Notes under the pieces: generated by a model
Told to the model about the DNA's origin: nothing
What the model saw: only the letters and a program-made list of their open reading frames with translations
Databases searched by the model: none
NCBI RefSeq assembly: GCF_000160455.2
Contig: NZ_ACJX03000001.1
Span: 1,622,001 to 1,686,000 of the forward strand
Reading direction: 5' to 3'
Length of the DNA stretch: 64,000 nt
From: Acetomicrobium hydrogeniformans ATCC BAA-1850
GTDB taxonomy: Bacteria > Synergistota > Synergistia > Synergistales > Acetomicrobiaceae
Program-made: the position numbers and the translations under genes
Shown: piece by piece, positions 8,858-18,043 of the stretch
Position numbering within the stretch: position 1 is the stretch's first letter
Layout: every line of letters starts with the position of its first letter

Positions 8858-10933
8858 ATGAATGCGAGAAATTTACTCTTTGAGATTGGCACAGAAGAAA
8901 TTCCGGCCCGATTTATGCCCTGGGCACTAGAGGAGATCAAGAAAATAGCTGACGATGAGTTTCAAAAGGAGCGTCTGAGCTATGATGTTATGGAAAGCTT
9001 CGGAACTCCGCGTAGGATTGCGTTACTCTTAAGAGGACTTGCGGAGAAGCAGGAAGATCTGATCGAAGAAATCAAAGGTCCTCTGTGGAGTCAAGCCTTT
9101 GATGATTACAGCAACCCCACAAGGGCAGCTATAGGTTTTGCCAAAAGCAGAGGGGTACCCGTTGAATCTCTAAAAAGGCAAGAGATTAACGGCCAGTTTT
9201 ATGCTTTTGCAGTTATAAGACAGGAAGGCAGGGAAACCCTTTCGATCTTACCTTCGCTGCTTGAAAGATTGGTCAGGAGGTTGGTATTTCCCAAAAACAT
9301 GTATTGGATGGATCCGGGGTTCAAATTTGTAAGGCCCATCCGCTGGCTTTTGTGTCTTTACGGAGATGAGGTAGTTCCTGTGAAATTGGGCAATCTAGTC
9401 GGCAAAAATATCAGCCGTGGTCACAGGTTTTTAGGCTCCAGCAACGTCGAGATAAACTCCGCGGACGAGTATCTTGAGAAGCTTTACGATAATTACGTAA
9501 TCGTAGATCATGCTAAGAGGAAGGAGAAGATCCTCTCCGGAATAAGAGCCATAGAAAGGGAAAACCATGTCAAGGCTATGCTCCCTCCCGATTTGGTAGA
9601 TGAGAACGTATTCCTCGTTGAGTATCCTTTCCCCTTCATGGGAACATTTGAAGAAAGATTTTTGTCCCTTCCCGAGGAAGTCCTTATTACTGTTATGATT
9701 CATCACCAAAAATATTTTCCCCTAAAAGACGACTCGGGGAAATTGCAACCCGCCTTCATCGGAGTGAGCAATAATATGGCTACCGATATGGACGTTGTAA
9801 AGGAAGGAAACGAAAGGGTTCTCAGGGCAAGGCTTTCCGATGCTGTCTTCTTCTATAACGAGGACCTGAAAAAACCGTTAGCAGCAAGGGTTAACGAACT
9901 GCAAAACATAGTTTACCAGGAATCTCTCGGTACATTGTTGGATAAGGTCGTTAGGGTTAAGGATATAGCCCTTCATTTATGCAAGGAGTTAGGCTATGGT
10001 AAGGAAGTGGCCGATCTGGTGGAGAGAGCCGCTTTTCTTTCTAAGGCGGATTTGGTGACAAATATGGTCTACGAATTCCCCGAACTTAGGGGTGTGATCG
10101 GTAGGGAGTATGCAAAAGCAAACGGTGAACACGAAAGAGTGGCCCGTGCCCTGCACGAACAATACCTCCCTGCCTTCGTGGGAGATGTCTTGCCAAAGGA
10201 TGTAATTGGAGCGATCATCGGTGTAGCTGACAGGATCGACAACATTGTATCTTGCGGCAAAATGGACTTGCTTCCAACAGGATCTCAAGATCCATACGCC
10301 TTGAGAAGGACCGCAAGGTGTTTAAACGAATTGATAATTGGCCTAGAAATGGACGTAGACTTAGGAAGCCTTGTCGAGAAAGCTGCCGTTATACTGAAAT
10401 GTGAGGAGAACATTGGGCAAAAGGTTATGGATTTTTTAAAGCAAAGGCTATATGTGCAGTTGAGGGAAAAGGGTTTTTCCCACGACGTGGCAACGCTTTC
10501 CCTTGCCGTAATAGGGCAGAGACCCTTGCAGGCCTTGAAGCTTGCCGAAAAGCTGGAATCGGTAAGAAATGAGGAGTGGTTCCAACGTCTGGCTACCGCT
10601 GCCGTTAGAGTAAGAAATATTTTGGCAAAGGCCTCCGCTCTTGACACTGGCAAGGGCAAGGTTGATGAAAGTTATTTTCAAAGCGAGGTCGAGAAGGAGT
10701 TATATCATAAAATCAGCGTGATAGCTCCGGTTTTGCGGGATGCTTTGAAAAGCTTTGACTGGGATAGGATCATTAACTCGCTCTTGGAATTAGAACCTAT
10801 TATATCAAGGTTTTTCGAGGAAGTGCTGGTGATGGCCGATGACCCCCTTCTCAGAATGAACAGGCTTGCTTTGCTTGCGGAATGCGACGCTTTATTCCGC
10901 TTGATCGGCGATCTCGGGACTATAAGAGAATAA
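8858..10933 (+). CDS. glyS: Glycyl-tRNA synthetase beta subunit
   Basis: The 691-residue beta subunit recognises tRNA-Gly and carries an HD-like and a C-terminal anticodon-binding region. The N-terminal ARNLLFEIGTEEIPARFMP and the block VFYNEDLKKPLA are typical. ATG start at 8858 follows GGGAGGATCGGGAG. It is one transcription unit with glyQ and is followed 16 bases later by the PPDK regulator gene, a neighbour seen in several anaerobes. Confidence 0.95.
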   Translation: MNARNLLFEIGTEEIPARFMPWALEEIKKIADDEFQKERLSYDVMESFGTPRRIALLLRGLAEKQEDLIEEIKGPLWSQAFDDYSNPTRAAIGFAKSRGVPVESLKRQEINGQFYAFAVIRQEGRETLSILPSLLERLVRRLVFPKNMYWMDPGFKFVRPIRWLLCLYGDEVVPVKLGNLVGKNISRGHRFLGSSNVEINSADEYLEKLYDNYVIVDHAKRKEKILSGIRAIERENHVKAMLPPDLVDENVFLVEYPFPFMGTFEERFLSLPEEVLITVMIHHQKYFPLKDDSGKLQPAFIGVSNNMATDMDVVKEGNERVLRARLSDAVFFYNEDLKKPLAARVNELQNIVYQESLGTLLDKVVRVKDIALHLCKELGYGKEVADLVERAAFLSKADLVTNMVYEFPELRGVIGREYAKANGEHERVARALHEQYLPAFVGDVLPKDVIGAIIGVADRIDNIVSCGKMDLLPTGSQDPYALRRTARCLNELIIGLEMDVDLGSLVEKAAVILKCEENIGQKVMDFLKQRLYVQLREKGFSHDVATLSLAVIGQRPLQALKLAEKLESVRNEEWFQRLATAAVRVRNILAKASALDTGKGKVDESYFQSEVEKELYHKISVIAPVLRDALKSFDWDRIINSLLELEPIISRFFEEVLVMADDPLLRMNRLALLAECDALFRLIGDLGTIRE

Positions 10934-10949
10934 ATCGGGTGAGACTGAT

Positions 10950-11750
10950 ATGGGTGTAAAAATTTTCATAGTGTCTGATTTTACCGGCGAGACGGCTGAG
11001 CATGTGGCTAAGGCGGCAACGAGTCAGTTCAACGGAAAAGATAGCGAGATGGTGCGTTTCAGATATGTGAACAATCAGGATCGCCTTATGGAAATAATAA
11101 GAAGGGCTCAAGGGGAGAATGCCCTGATCATAGCCACATTAGTCGATCATCAGTTGCGAAATCTGCTGGCAAAGGAGGCGAAAATCCACCATATAGATTT
11201 TATAGACGTCCTTGGCCCCATTCTTGGGACATTGGAAAAGAAAATAGGGACGCCGCCAAGGGAAACTCCCGGTCTAATGAGGAGGATGGACGAAGAATAT
11301 TTCAGAAGAGTGAAGGCCATCGAGTTTGCCATTAAATGCGACGATGGCAAAAGCCCCGAGCTCCTTAAGGATGCAGATATAGTCCTTGTCGGGGTTTCAA
11401 GAAGCGGGAAAACGCCCTTGGCAATGTATTTGGCCCATAAGGGCTTAATGGTCGCCAACATGCCATTGGTTCCCGAAAGCCCTCCCCCCGGCGAGCTCTA
11501 CGAGGTTGAAGGGGAGAGAATAATAGGGTTGACCATTGATCCTGCAAAGTTAAGGAGAATTAGAGAAGAGAGGTTGAGAGTTCTCGGGTTGGATCCCGGC
11601 GTGTCTATGTATGCCAGACAGGAACGAATAGAAGAAGAGCTCGGTTACGCAAAGAAAATAATGGAAGAGCTAAAGGCGAAGATCTTCGATGTAACCAACA
11701 AGGCTGTCGAGGAAACGGCTCAAGAAATTATGGATTATCTAAATCTATGA
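10950..11750 (+). CDS. Pyruvate,phosphate dikinase regulatory protein (DUF299 bifunctional kinase/phosphorylase)
   Basis: A 266-residue DUF299-family protein. Characterised members inactivate pyruvate,phosphate dikinase by ADP-dependent phosphorylation of a threonine and reactivate it by Pi-dependent dephosphorylation; related proteins regulate PEP synthase. The P-loop GVSRSGKTPLAMYLA lies near residue 150, and the N-terminus IFIVSDFTGETAEHVA is the family signature. No dikinase gene is in the window, so the target must be elsewhere. It is co-directional with glyQS. Confidence 0.88.
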   Translation: MGVKIFIVSDFTGETAEHVAKAATSQFNGKDSEMVRFRYVNNQDRLMEIIRRAQGENALIIATLVDHQLRNLLAKEAKIHHIDFIDVLGPILGTLEKKIGTPPRETPGLMRRMDEEYFRRVKAIEFAIKCDDGKSPELLKDADIVLVGVSRSGKTPLAMYLAHKGLMVANMPLVPESPPPGELYEVEGERIIGLTIDPAKLRRIREERLRVLGLDPGVSMYARQERIEEELGYAKKIMEELKAKIFDVTNKAVEETAQEIMDYLNL

Positions 11751-11762
11751 GGTGTTAGAGAG

Positions 11763-12827
11763 TTGACTTCAAGAGAAGTTTGGGAAGCGACGGAAAGACA
11801 GATATTAGCCCCTTACGCTTCCAAAAGCGCCGAATCCAGAGGAAGAAGTGTTCCAGAATCGCCCTGTCCAATAAGGACGTGCTATCAAAGGGACAGAGAT
11901 CGAATCATCCATTGTAAGGCCTTCAGGAGGTTGAAATATAAAACGCAAGTCCTGCTGCTTCCCGAAGGTGATCATTACAGGACTCGATTGACCCATACCC
12001 TGGAGGTTGCTCAGATCGCTAGGACGATTTCCAGGGCTTTGCGATTAAATGAGGACTTGACGGAAGCAATAGCTCTGGGTCATGACCTCGGGCATACGCC
12101 ATTTGGTCATATGGGAGAAGAGGCGTTGGACGTGTTGGTGCGGGAAAATGGGTTAAAGGGATTTCACCATGCCAGGCAAAGCCTAAGGATTGTCGAAATT
12201 TTGGAGAGAGATGGCAGGGGGCTAAACCTCACTTGGGAAGTCAGGGAAGGGATATTGCAGCATAGCAAGGGGCAAATAGATGTACATAAGGGTTTGGAGT
12301 TGTCAACCCCGTCGACTTTGGAAGCTTGGGTTGTGAGGGTGAGCGATTCTATCGCTTATTTGAATCACGATCTGGATGATGCTCTAAGGGCTCGCTTGGT
12401 TGCCCTGGAAGAAGTTCCAAGGGACGTGATCTGTATATTGGGCGATAGGCATAGCCAACGGATTGGAACCTTGGTCACCGACGTAATTCAAAATAGCGGC
12501 GAAAGTGGCGTTTATTTTAGCGACACTGCTCTGGAAGCAATGGAATTGCTCAGGACGTTTCTCTTCAATCGGGTATATTCCGGGCCTCAGGCCGAGAAGG
12601 AAAGGCCCAAGGTAAGGTACGTTTTAAGCGCTATATTCAATTATATTATGTCGAACATTCAAATTTTGGATTCCATGGAGTTCACCGACGCGGAGGCAAA
12701 CAAAACAACACGTGTCATAGATTTTATTTCAGGCATGACCGATAGATATGCCCTGGCTTTCTTTGAAGCCATAGCGGTGCCCACTCCTTGGCCTCTCGAT
12801 ATTAATCTACCAACCCATACTCCTTGA
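11763..12827 (+). CDS. dGTPase-like HD-domain triphosphohydrolase
   Basis: A 354-residue dGTPase-family protein that would split dNTPs into deoxynucleoside and triphosphate. The HD metal site is visible as LTHTLEV (His78), GHDLGHTPFGH (His107, Asp108, His111) and a later conserved Asp in RVSDSIAYLNHDLDD. The N-terminal block YQRDRDRIIHCKAFRRLKYKTQV (spanning 41-63) is diagnostic. TTG start at 11763 has GAGGTG 8 bases upstream. Its last 26 bases overlap the convergent penicillin-binding protein gene, leaving no room for a terminator. Confidence 0.88.
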   Translation: MTSREVWEATERQILAPYASKSAESRGRSVPESPCPIRTCYQRDRDRIIHCKAFRRLKYKTQVLLLPEGDHYRTRLTHTLEVAQIARTISRALRLNEDLTEAIALGHDLGHTPFGHMGEEALDVLVRENGLKGFHHARQSLRIVEILERDGRGLNLTWEVREGILQHSKGQIDVHKGLELSTPSTLEAWVVRVSDSIAYLNHDLDDALRARLVALEEVPRDVICILGDRHSQRIGTLVTDVIQNSGESGVYFSDTALEAMELLRTFLFNRVYSGPQAEKERPKVRYVLSAIFNYIMSNIQILDSMEFTDAEANKTTRVIDFISGMTDRYALAFFEAIAVPTPWPLDINLPTHTP

Positions 12828-15072
12828 GCAATTCCTGATATCGTTTTTCGATATCTTCCGGAGTAGGTTCGTGGGGTACCTTCTTGATTTCCTCAGAGGG
12901 CGGTTCGCCCTTGGGTTCAACTATTTGAGGCTTGGGAATCTCTGAAGGTGACGGGAAGGACTCCCTTTTCGAAGCGGGCTCATCGGTTCTTGGGAAAGAT
13001 GCGTAGAAAGGCGATTTCATCCCGTATTCCGCAAGTAACAGGTCATCTCCGGATATGAGATAAAGCTTTGGTTCGTTAGGATCGTAGGCTTCTAGAAACA
13101 TACTGCTATAATCTCCGTGATAAGGACAGTTTCTTGTAGGTATTTGATCGACGGGAAGCAAAATCGTTGCCCCCTTTGGGCAGCCCGGACTTGCAGGATA
13201 TCCAGTTTCACGACATATTTCCACCTGCAAAACCTTTTCGCCTATTATCCCCGCAAGGGAGAAATGTCTTTGCAGATCGGCAATCTTTACGGCTTGGGAC
13301 ATAAAATCCTTCCATACGGGAGCAGCTACGCGACCTCCGGTATTACCGTGACCAAGAGTTTTATGGTCGTCATGTCCGGCATATACGACGCAGACCAGAC
13401 CGGGGACTCCTCCTGCAAACCATGCGTCATGCCACTCATTAGTAGTTCCCGTCTTTCCGAAAACTTCGTAATCGGGAATTTTGGCCGATCTCCCAGTTCC
13501 GTTGTTTACCACGTCCATCAAAAGGGATCGAAGGGATACAGCTATCGAGGGGTCTATGGCACTCACCAGGTTTGGGCCCTTTGACTCCAGGGTTTTTCCC
13601 CTGAAATCGACCACTCTTTTGATCGAGAAGGGTTCTATTCTATATCCGCCGTTAGCGAAAACACTGTATGCCGTTGCCAGTTCCATTGGCGTCACGCTGG
13701 CTGACCCAAGAGCTATCGACAGGTCGTAAGGCAGATAGGGGCTTTCTATGCCCATCTTTCTTGCCGTTTCGATAATTTCGTTTATACCTATCAGTTGGGC
13801 AACGCGAACGGCTACCGTGTTGTAAGAATAGGTCAGCGCGTCAAGCAAGGTACATTCTCCGCTATATTTGTTTCCATAATTAGTTGGTTGCCAACCATTT
13901 GAAAAGGACAAAGGAGCGTCAAGAGCTCGGTCTACAGGTCGGATTCCATTGCTGAGGGCAGCCGTATATACGATGGGTTTAAACGCTGACCCCGGTTCTC
14001 TGTAAGCTTGGACGGCCCTGTTGAATTTGCTTTTGTCGAAGTCCTTGCCTCCAACCATAGCGAGAATCTCGCCGGTATTTGGATCAATTGCCACGAGGGC
14101 CCCTTCGCTTTTGAGTTTAGATACGGCGCTTTGAGCAGCCTTTTGCAGCTCCAGGTCGAGTGTCGTGTAAATTTTCAAACCGCCTTGATATACAACTTCC
14201 GGTCCATATTTTGGGAGCAGATGATTGAATAGTATATAAGAAACGAAATATGGAGCCGGATTTTCGTTTAACGTAGGTTGCCTTTTTTGGGTGAAAGACA
14301 GTTCCGTTTCAAGAGCCCTGTCGACATCCTCCGAGGCAATTAATCCCAGTTCTTCCATTCTCCTAAGTACGTAAGACTGTCTTGCTTTTGCCCTGTCGGG
14401 GTGCCTTAAAGGGGTGTAGTATTCCGGTCCCGGAAGCAAACCGGCTAACATGGCTGCCTCGGGTAACGTCAAAGTCAAAGGGTCCTTTCCTAAGTAGTTA
14501 TAGGAAGCGGCGTATATGCCGTAAGTTCCGTGTCCCCAATATACAGTATTGAGGTACATCTCAAGGATCTGGTCCTTAGAGTAAAGCCTTTCCATTCTGT
14601 AGGCCAATATGACTTCCTTCATCTTTCGCTCCAATGTCTTCTCTCTGGAAAGAAATAAATTCCTTGCAAGTTGTTGGGTGATGGTACTGCCCCCCTGAAA
14701 TGTCCCCTTTTTTGTCAAATTTACCCACGCAGCCCTGATAATTCCTTTTATATCTATTCCTCTGTGATTGTAGAAATTATCATCTTCTGCAGCTAAAACA
14801 GCCTTTATCAGCCAGGGAGATATCTTCTCCAACGACACCCAGGTCCTGTTTTCCTTAAATAACCTGGCAATCTCCTTTCCGTTTCTGTCATATATCACTG
14901 TGGACAGGCTCGGATCGAAGGCGATAAGCTCCTCTGATGAAGGTAAATCGAAGGACAGCTTCAAAGCCCACCCGGCGCCGACAATAAAGAGGATGGAAAA
15001 CAGAAATAGCAGACCGTATATTACGATGAGGGCAAATCGACCCTTTCTCGCATCCTTGTCGGTTTTTTTCAT
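12802..15072 (-). CDS. Class A penicillin-binding protein (PBP1A family, transglycosylase-transpeptidase)
   Basis: A bifunctional 756-residue peptidoglycan synthase anchored by one N-terminal transmembrane helix (about 13-38). The GT51 domain has catalytic Glu96 in AAEDDNFYNHRGID and the GGSTITQQLARNLFL block. The transpeptidase domain has SxxK in PGSAFKP, SYN in YSYNTVA and KTG in FGKTGTTNEWHDAWF. The C-terminus (about 700-756) is rich in Pro, Glu and Lys and probably disordered. ATG start with TAGGAGG upstream on the minus strand. It is divergent from the polyamine operon and convergent with the dGTPase gene. Confidence 0.94.
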   Translation of the reverse strand: MKKTDKDARKGRFALIVIYGLLFLFSILFIVGAGWALKLSFDLPSSEELIAFDPSLSTVIYDRNGKEIARLFKENRTWVSLEKISPWLIKAVLAAEDDNFYNHRGIDIKGIIRAAWVNLTKKGTFQGGSTITQQLARNLFLSREKTLERKMKEVILAYRMERLYSKDQILEMYLNTVYWGHGTYGIYAASYNYLGKDPLTLTLPEAAMLAGLLPGPEYYTPLRHPDRAKARQSYVLRRMEELGLIASEDVDRALETELSFTQKRQPTLNENPAPYFVSYILFNHLLPKYGPEVVYQGGLKIYTTLDLELQKAAQSAVSKLKSEGALVAIDPNTGEILAMVGGKDFDKSKFNRAVQAYREPGSAFKPIVYTAALSNGIRPVDRALDAPLSFSNGWQPTNYGNKYSGECTLLDALTYSYNTVAVRVAQLIGINEIIETARKMGIESPYLPYDLSIALGSASVTPMELATAYSVFANGGYRIEPFSIKRVVDFRGKTLESKGPNLVSAIDPSIAVSLRSLLMDVVNNGTGRSAKIPDYEVFGKTGTTNEWHDAWFAGGVPGLVCVVYAGHDDHKTLGHGNTGGRVAAPVWKDFMSQAVKIADLQRHFSLAGIIGEKVLQVEICRETGYPASPGCPKGATILLPVDQIPTRNCPYHGDYSSMFLEAYDPNEPKLYLISGDDLLLAEYGMKSPFYASFPRTDEPASKRESFPSPSEIPKPQIVEPKGEPPSEEIKKVPHEPTPEDIEKRYQELLKEYGLVD

Positions 15073-15114
15073 TTAATCAAACCTCCTAAACACCTCTTCC
15101 TCATAACAGAAGTG

Positions 15115-15144
15115 ATTATAACATGTTTGATATTATGGGGTTAA
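15115..15144 (-). promoter_or_regulatory. Possible promoter of the PBP gene
   Basis: On the minus strand TATAAT (15120-15115) is preceded by a weak TTAACC (15144-15139) with an 18-base spacer, 43 bases before the PBP start. The -10 is consensus and the -35 is poor, so this is tentative. Confidence 0.35.
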
Positions 15145-15219
15145 CAGAAAGGCCTGCGAGGCATATTTGACGGGAATAAAGCTGAATGTATTTTTTGTAA
15201 AAAAATGCTATATTTCCGA

Positions 15220-15247
15220 TTGACACACCCCCCTTGGGGGTTATAAT
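15220..15247 (+). promoter_or_regulatory. Consensus sigma-70 promoter of the polyamine operon, with inverted repeat in the spacer
   Basis: TTGACA (15220-15225) and TATAAT (15242-15247) are both perfect and 16 bases apart. The spacer holds CCCCC-TT-GGGGG (15229-15240), an inverted repeat that could be a repressor site or an extruded hairpin. Transcription would start near 15254, about 50 bases before the arginine decarboxylase start. Confidence 0.75.
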
Positions 15248-15306
15248 GTAATCCGCTCTTAATTAAAGGAAGGAAACTAAAAATTCAAGCAAGGAGGGTA
15301 TGCCCA

Positions 15307-15792
15307 ATGCTACCAATTCCAACGAAATTTACCCTGGTGGTTGGCCATGGAGAAGGTGATAAGAAGTTGACCGCCTTCGACGCCGCTCTTCTGGATGCTG
15401 GCATAGGAAATATGAACCTACTTCGGGTTAGCAGTGTACTGCCTCCGAAATGTGCCTTTGAAAATGTTTTCAAACTACCTGCCGGCTCGTTGCTTCCTAT
15501 AGCATATGGATCTTTGACGAGCGATGTTCCCGGTGAAATCATCTCGGCGGCAATTGGCGTTGGGATTCCGGAAGATCCCTCTTCTTTTGGAATGATCATG
15601 GAATTTTCCGGCTTTTGCACTAAGGATGAAGCGGCGCTTAAGGTGGAGGAAATGGTCCGTGAAGCATTTGCAATGCGCAGTTTGGCCTTGAAAGAGGTAA
15701 AGGTCAAGTCAATAGAGCATAAAGTAGAACGATGCGGTTCTGTAATCGCGGCATGCCCTCTCTTTTATGAAACTACAGGTGGAGGATATTAA
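15307..15792 (+). CDS. pdaD: Pyruvoyl-dependent arginine decarboxylase proenzyme
   Basis: PvlArgDC (161 residues) converts arginine to agmatine plus CO2, the first step of the agmatine route to polyamines. The self-cleavage site is in LRVSSVLPPKC, between Ser42 and Ser43, where Ser43 becomes the pyruvoyl group; the flanking GIGNMNLLRVSSVLPP and the later GIPEDPSSFGMIMEF match archaeal-type enzymes. ATG 15307 is preceded by AAGGAGGG. It heads a four-gene operon with speE, speB and speD, so a role in polyamine synthesis rather than acid resistance is likely. Confidence 0.93.
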   Translation: MLPIPTKFTLVVGHGEGDKKLTAFDAALLDAGIGNMNLLRVSSVLPPKCAFENVFKLPAGSLLPIAYGSLTSDVPGEIISAAIGVGIPEDPSSFGMIMEFSGFCTKDEAALKVEEMVREAFAMRSLALKEVKVKSIEHKVERCGSVIAACPLFYETTGGGY

Positions 15793-15795
15793 ACG

Positions 15796-16671
15796 ATGGG
15801 CGCGATGGAACGCAGGGTAGCAGATCTGTGGTTTACGGAATATCAAACGCCGAATCTAAGGCTTGGCCTGAGGATCAGGGATGTGCTTTTGAATAAACAA
15901 TCGCCCTATCAGCACATATTGGTAGTTGATACGGATCAATACGGCAAGGTCTTGGTTTTGGACGGAGCGATTCAGCTCACCGAAAACGATGAATTCTGCT
16001 ACCACGAAATGATGGCTCACTTGGTGCTATGCGCACACCCCTGTCCTGAGCGGGTATTGGTCATCGGAGGTGGGGACGGAGGAGTTGTGCGCGAGGCAAT
16101 AAAGCATGAGGCCGTGAAAAAAGTTACTTTAGTGGACATTGACGAAGACGTCATTAATACATCGAGGACCTTTTTTCCAAATGTTTCTTGCGCTTTAGAG
16201 GACGAGAGAGTCGAAATCAAGCCCATGGATGCCCTTCTATACGTAAAAGAGCGTTTCAACGAGTTCGATATCGTAATAATCGACAGCACCGATCCCGTAG
16301 ATTTTGCCAGCGGTCTTTTCGAACCCGAATTTTATAGGGATGTTCACAAGGCGTTAAAGGACAATGGGTTAATGATAGCTCAGACGGAATCCCCCTTTGC
16401 TGAGCCCAAGTTGCTCAGCGAGGCCGTTAAGGGTTTAAGGAGCGTCTTCGAAAACGTTTATTTGGCTTGGGGTGTTGTACCAACCTATCCCACCGGTTTT
16501 TGGACCTATTCAGTGGGAAGCAAAAATATAGATCCCAGAATTCAAAGAAGATCGGCACCAAAAGGTACAAAATATTATAGTGATGATATGCATTCCTTAG
16601 CCTTTAAGTTGCCTCCCTTTGTTTGGGAAATTATAGATGGGGACAACTTGAAGGAGGCAAAAGCGGATTGA
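15796..16671 (+). CDS. speE: Spermidine synthase family aminopropyltransferase
   Basis: Transfers an aminopropyl group from decarboxylated S-adenosylmethionine to a diamine. The 291-residue protein has the Rossmann-type GGGDGGVVRE (91-100), the acidic LVDID (112-116) and the catalytic DSTDP (163-167). It starts 4 bases after the decarboxylase stop. In Thermus the equivalent enzyme acts on agmatine before the ureohydrolase step; here the order decarboxylase-speE-speB leaves both putrescine and agmatine possible as acceptors. Confidence 0.92.
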   Translation: MGAMERRVADLWFTEYQTPNLRLGLRIRDVLLNKQSPYQHILVVDTDQYGKVLVLDGAIQLTENDEFCYHEMMAHLVLCAHPCPERVLVIGGGDGGVVREAIKHEAVKKVTLVDIDEDVINTSRTFFPNVSCALEDERVEIKPMDALLYVKERFNEFDIVIIDSTDPVDFASGLFEPEFYRDVHKALKDNGLMIAQTESPFAEPKLLSEAVKGLRSVFENVYLAWGVVPTYPTGFWTYSVGSKNIDPRIQRRSAPKGTKYYSDDMHSLAFKLPPFVWEIIDGDNLKEAKAD

Positions 16672-17525
16672 CTCGATTTTTGGAGAGCGGGTCTGGTTTC
16701 GCTAGTGCCGAATGGGTTATGTTTGGCGCTCCCTCCGATGCGACGGTGTCGAGAAGAGGGGGAGCTCAATATGCTCCTGATGTCATCAGATGTGAATCCC
16801 ATCACATCGAAAGCTATTCTCCGTCCCTCGATGGAGATCTTAAGGATGTATCCTTTGTTGATCTGGGAAATGTCTTTCTATCGCCCGGCGATGTGCAAAG
16901 CTATTTGACGAAAGTCGAAAAGGTGGTCACTTCCTTTGCAGGCAAAGGAAAAAGGATTTTGATGATCGGAGGAGATCATCTGGTAAGTCTTGCCGGGGTT
17001 AGAGGCGTGATTTCAAAGTATTCCGATCTGCACGTCCTTCATTTCGATGCCCATGCCGATCTGCGCGATTTTTATTTAGGAAGCAGATACAGCCATGCTA
17101 CCGTCATGCGAAGGGTAGCCGAATGTTTGACCAAGACAAAAATGTTGCACCAATTTGCGATACGTTCTGGTTCTATGGAGGAAATCGAATGGGGGAAAAG
17201 AAACACCGATCTTTATTTGATGCAACTGTCTGAGCCTTTGAGGAAGGTGAAAGACGAAATTGGCGATAGCCCAGTATATGTAAGCCTGGACATAGACGTA
17301 CTGGACCCTTCTGTAGCTCCCGGAACCGGCACTCCTGAACCGAACGGCATAGGCGTTTCAGATCTTTTCGACGTACTTAGGGATATCAAGGGATTGAACG
17401 TAGTAGGCTTTGACCTGGTAGAGATTTCTCCCCCAAATGACGTGAATAATATAACGTCTTTATTGGGGGCAAAAATTGTACGCGAGGTTTTAATCACGTT
17501 GGGAGGTGACAGCGTTGACCAATAA
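16668..17525 (+). CDS. speB: Agmatinase / aminopropylagmatine ureohydrolase (arginase superfamily)
   Basis: A 285-residue Mn-dependent ureohydrolase with the metal motifs GGDH (101-104), DAHADLRD (127-134) and [14 protein letters not shown] (206-219). It should remove urea from agmatine, or from N1-aminopropylagmatine if speE acts first. The start is TTG 16668, not an upstream in-frame codon: it overlaps the speE stop as TTGA and has AAGGAGG at 16651-16657, 10 bases before. The 3' end overlaps speD by 11 bases. Confidence 0.9.
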   Translation: MTRFLESGSGFASAEWVMFGAPSDATVSRRGGAQYAPDVIRCESHHIESYSPSLDGDLKDVSFVDLGNVFLSPGDVQSYLTKVEKVVTSFAGKGKRILMIGGDHLVSLAGVRGVISKYSDLHVLHFDAHADLRDFYLGSRYSHATVMRRVAECLTKTKMLHQFAIRSGSMEEIEWGKRNTDLYLMQLSEPLRKVKDEIGDSPVYVSLDIDVLDPSVAPGTGTPEPNGIGVSDLFDVLRDIKGLNVVGFDLVEISPPNDVNNITSLLGAKIVREVLITLGGDSVDQ

Positions 17526-17934
17526 TCAAGCGCTTGGAAGACATATTTTGATGGAAGCTTACGATTGCGAGTACGATGTGCTCGACGATATGAGGGGAAT
17601 TCAAAATGCCATGATCGAAGCAGCAGAACGTACCGGTGCCACTGTAGTGGATGTGGCATTCAGGAAATTCGAACCTTACGGTGTTAGCGGTGTTGTGGTG
17701 ATTTCGGAATCGCACCTGGCCATTCATACCTGGCCGGAATTTGGTTACGCTGCTATTGACCTCTTCACTTGCGGTGATAAAGCGGATCCCTGGAGAGCAT
17801 TCGAATATTTGTCCAGTCATTTTAAACCGAAGAAGATCACGACAATGGAGATAAAGAGGGGTAATCTCATAGCCTCTGATAATAAAAATTGCGTATCGAT
17901 TGATTCAGCAAAAGAGGCCGTCAGCGGCGAATGA
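17515..17934 (+). CDS. speD: S-adenosylmethionine decarboxylase proenzyme
   Basis: Supplies decarboxylated SAM, the aminopropyl donor for SpeE. The 139-residue proenzyme is the short bacterial/archaeal class 1B type. The self-processing site lies in [12 protein letters not shown], between Glu65 and Ser66, with His71 and the proton-donor Cys86 (FTCGD) in place. TTG 17515 is preferred because GGGAGG at 17501-17506 is 8 bases before it; GTG 17506 is also in frame. It ends the polyamine operon, and no terminator hairpin is evident before the arginine deiminase gene. Confidence 0.92.
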   Translation: MTNNQALGRHILMEAYDCEYDVLDDMRGIQNAMIEAAERTGATVVDVAFRKFEPYGVSGVVVISESHLAIHTWPEFGYAAIDLFTCGDKADPWRAFEYLSSHFKPKKITTMEIKRGNLIASDNKNCVSIDSAKEAVSGE

Positions 17935-18043
17935 AATAACAGTCCGGATAAGAAGGACATCGACGGTGAGGGTTTTGTACTATTGATTTAGTGGAAGCGC
18001 CCTTTTAAGCTCTGAATAAATATGATAAACTTTTGAGGTAAGT

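Noticed and set aside
18021-18026. TATGAT as a -10 box for arginine deiminase
   Set aside because: No acceptable -35 at the right distance, and it would give a very short leader.
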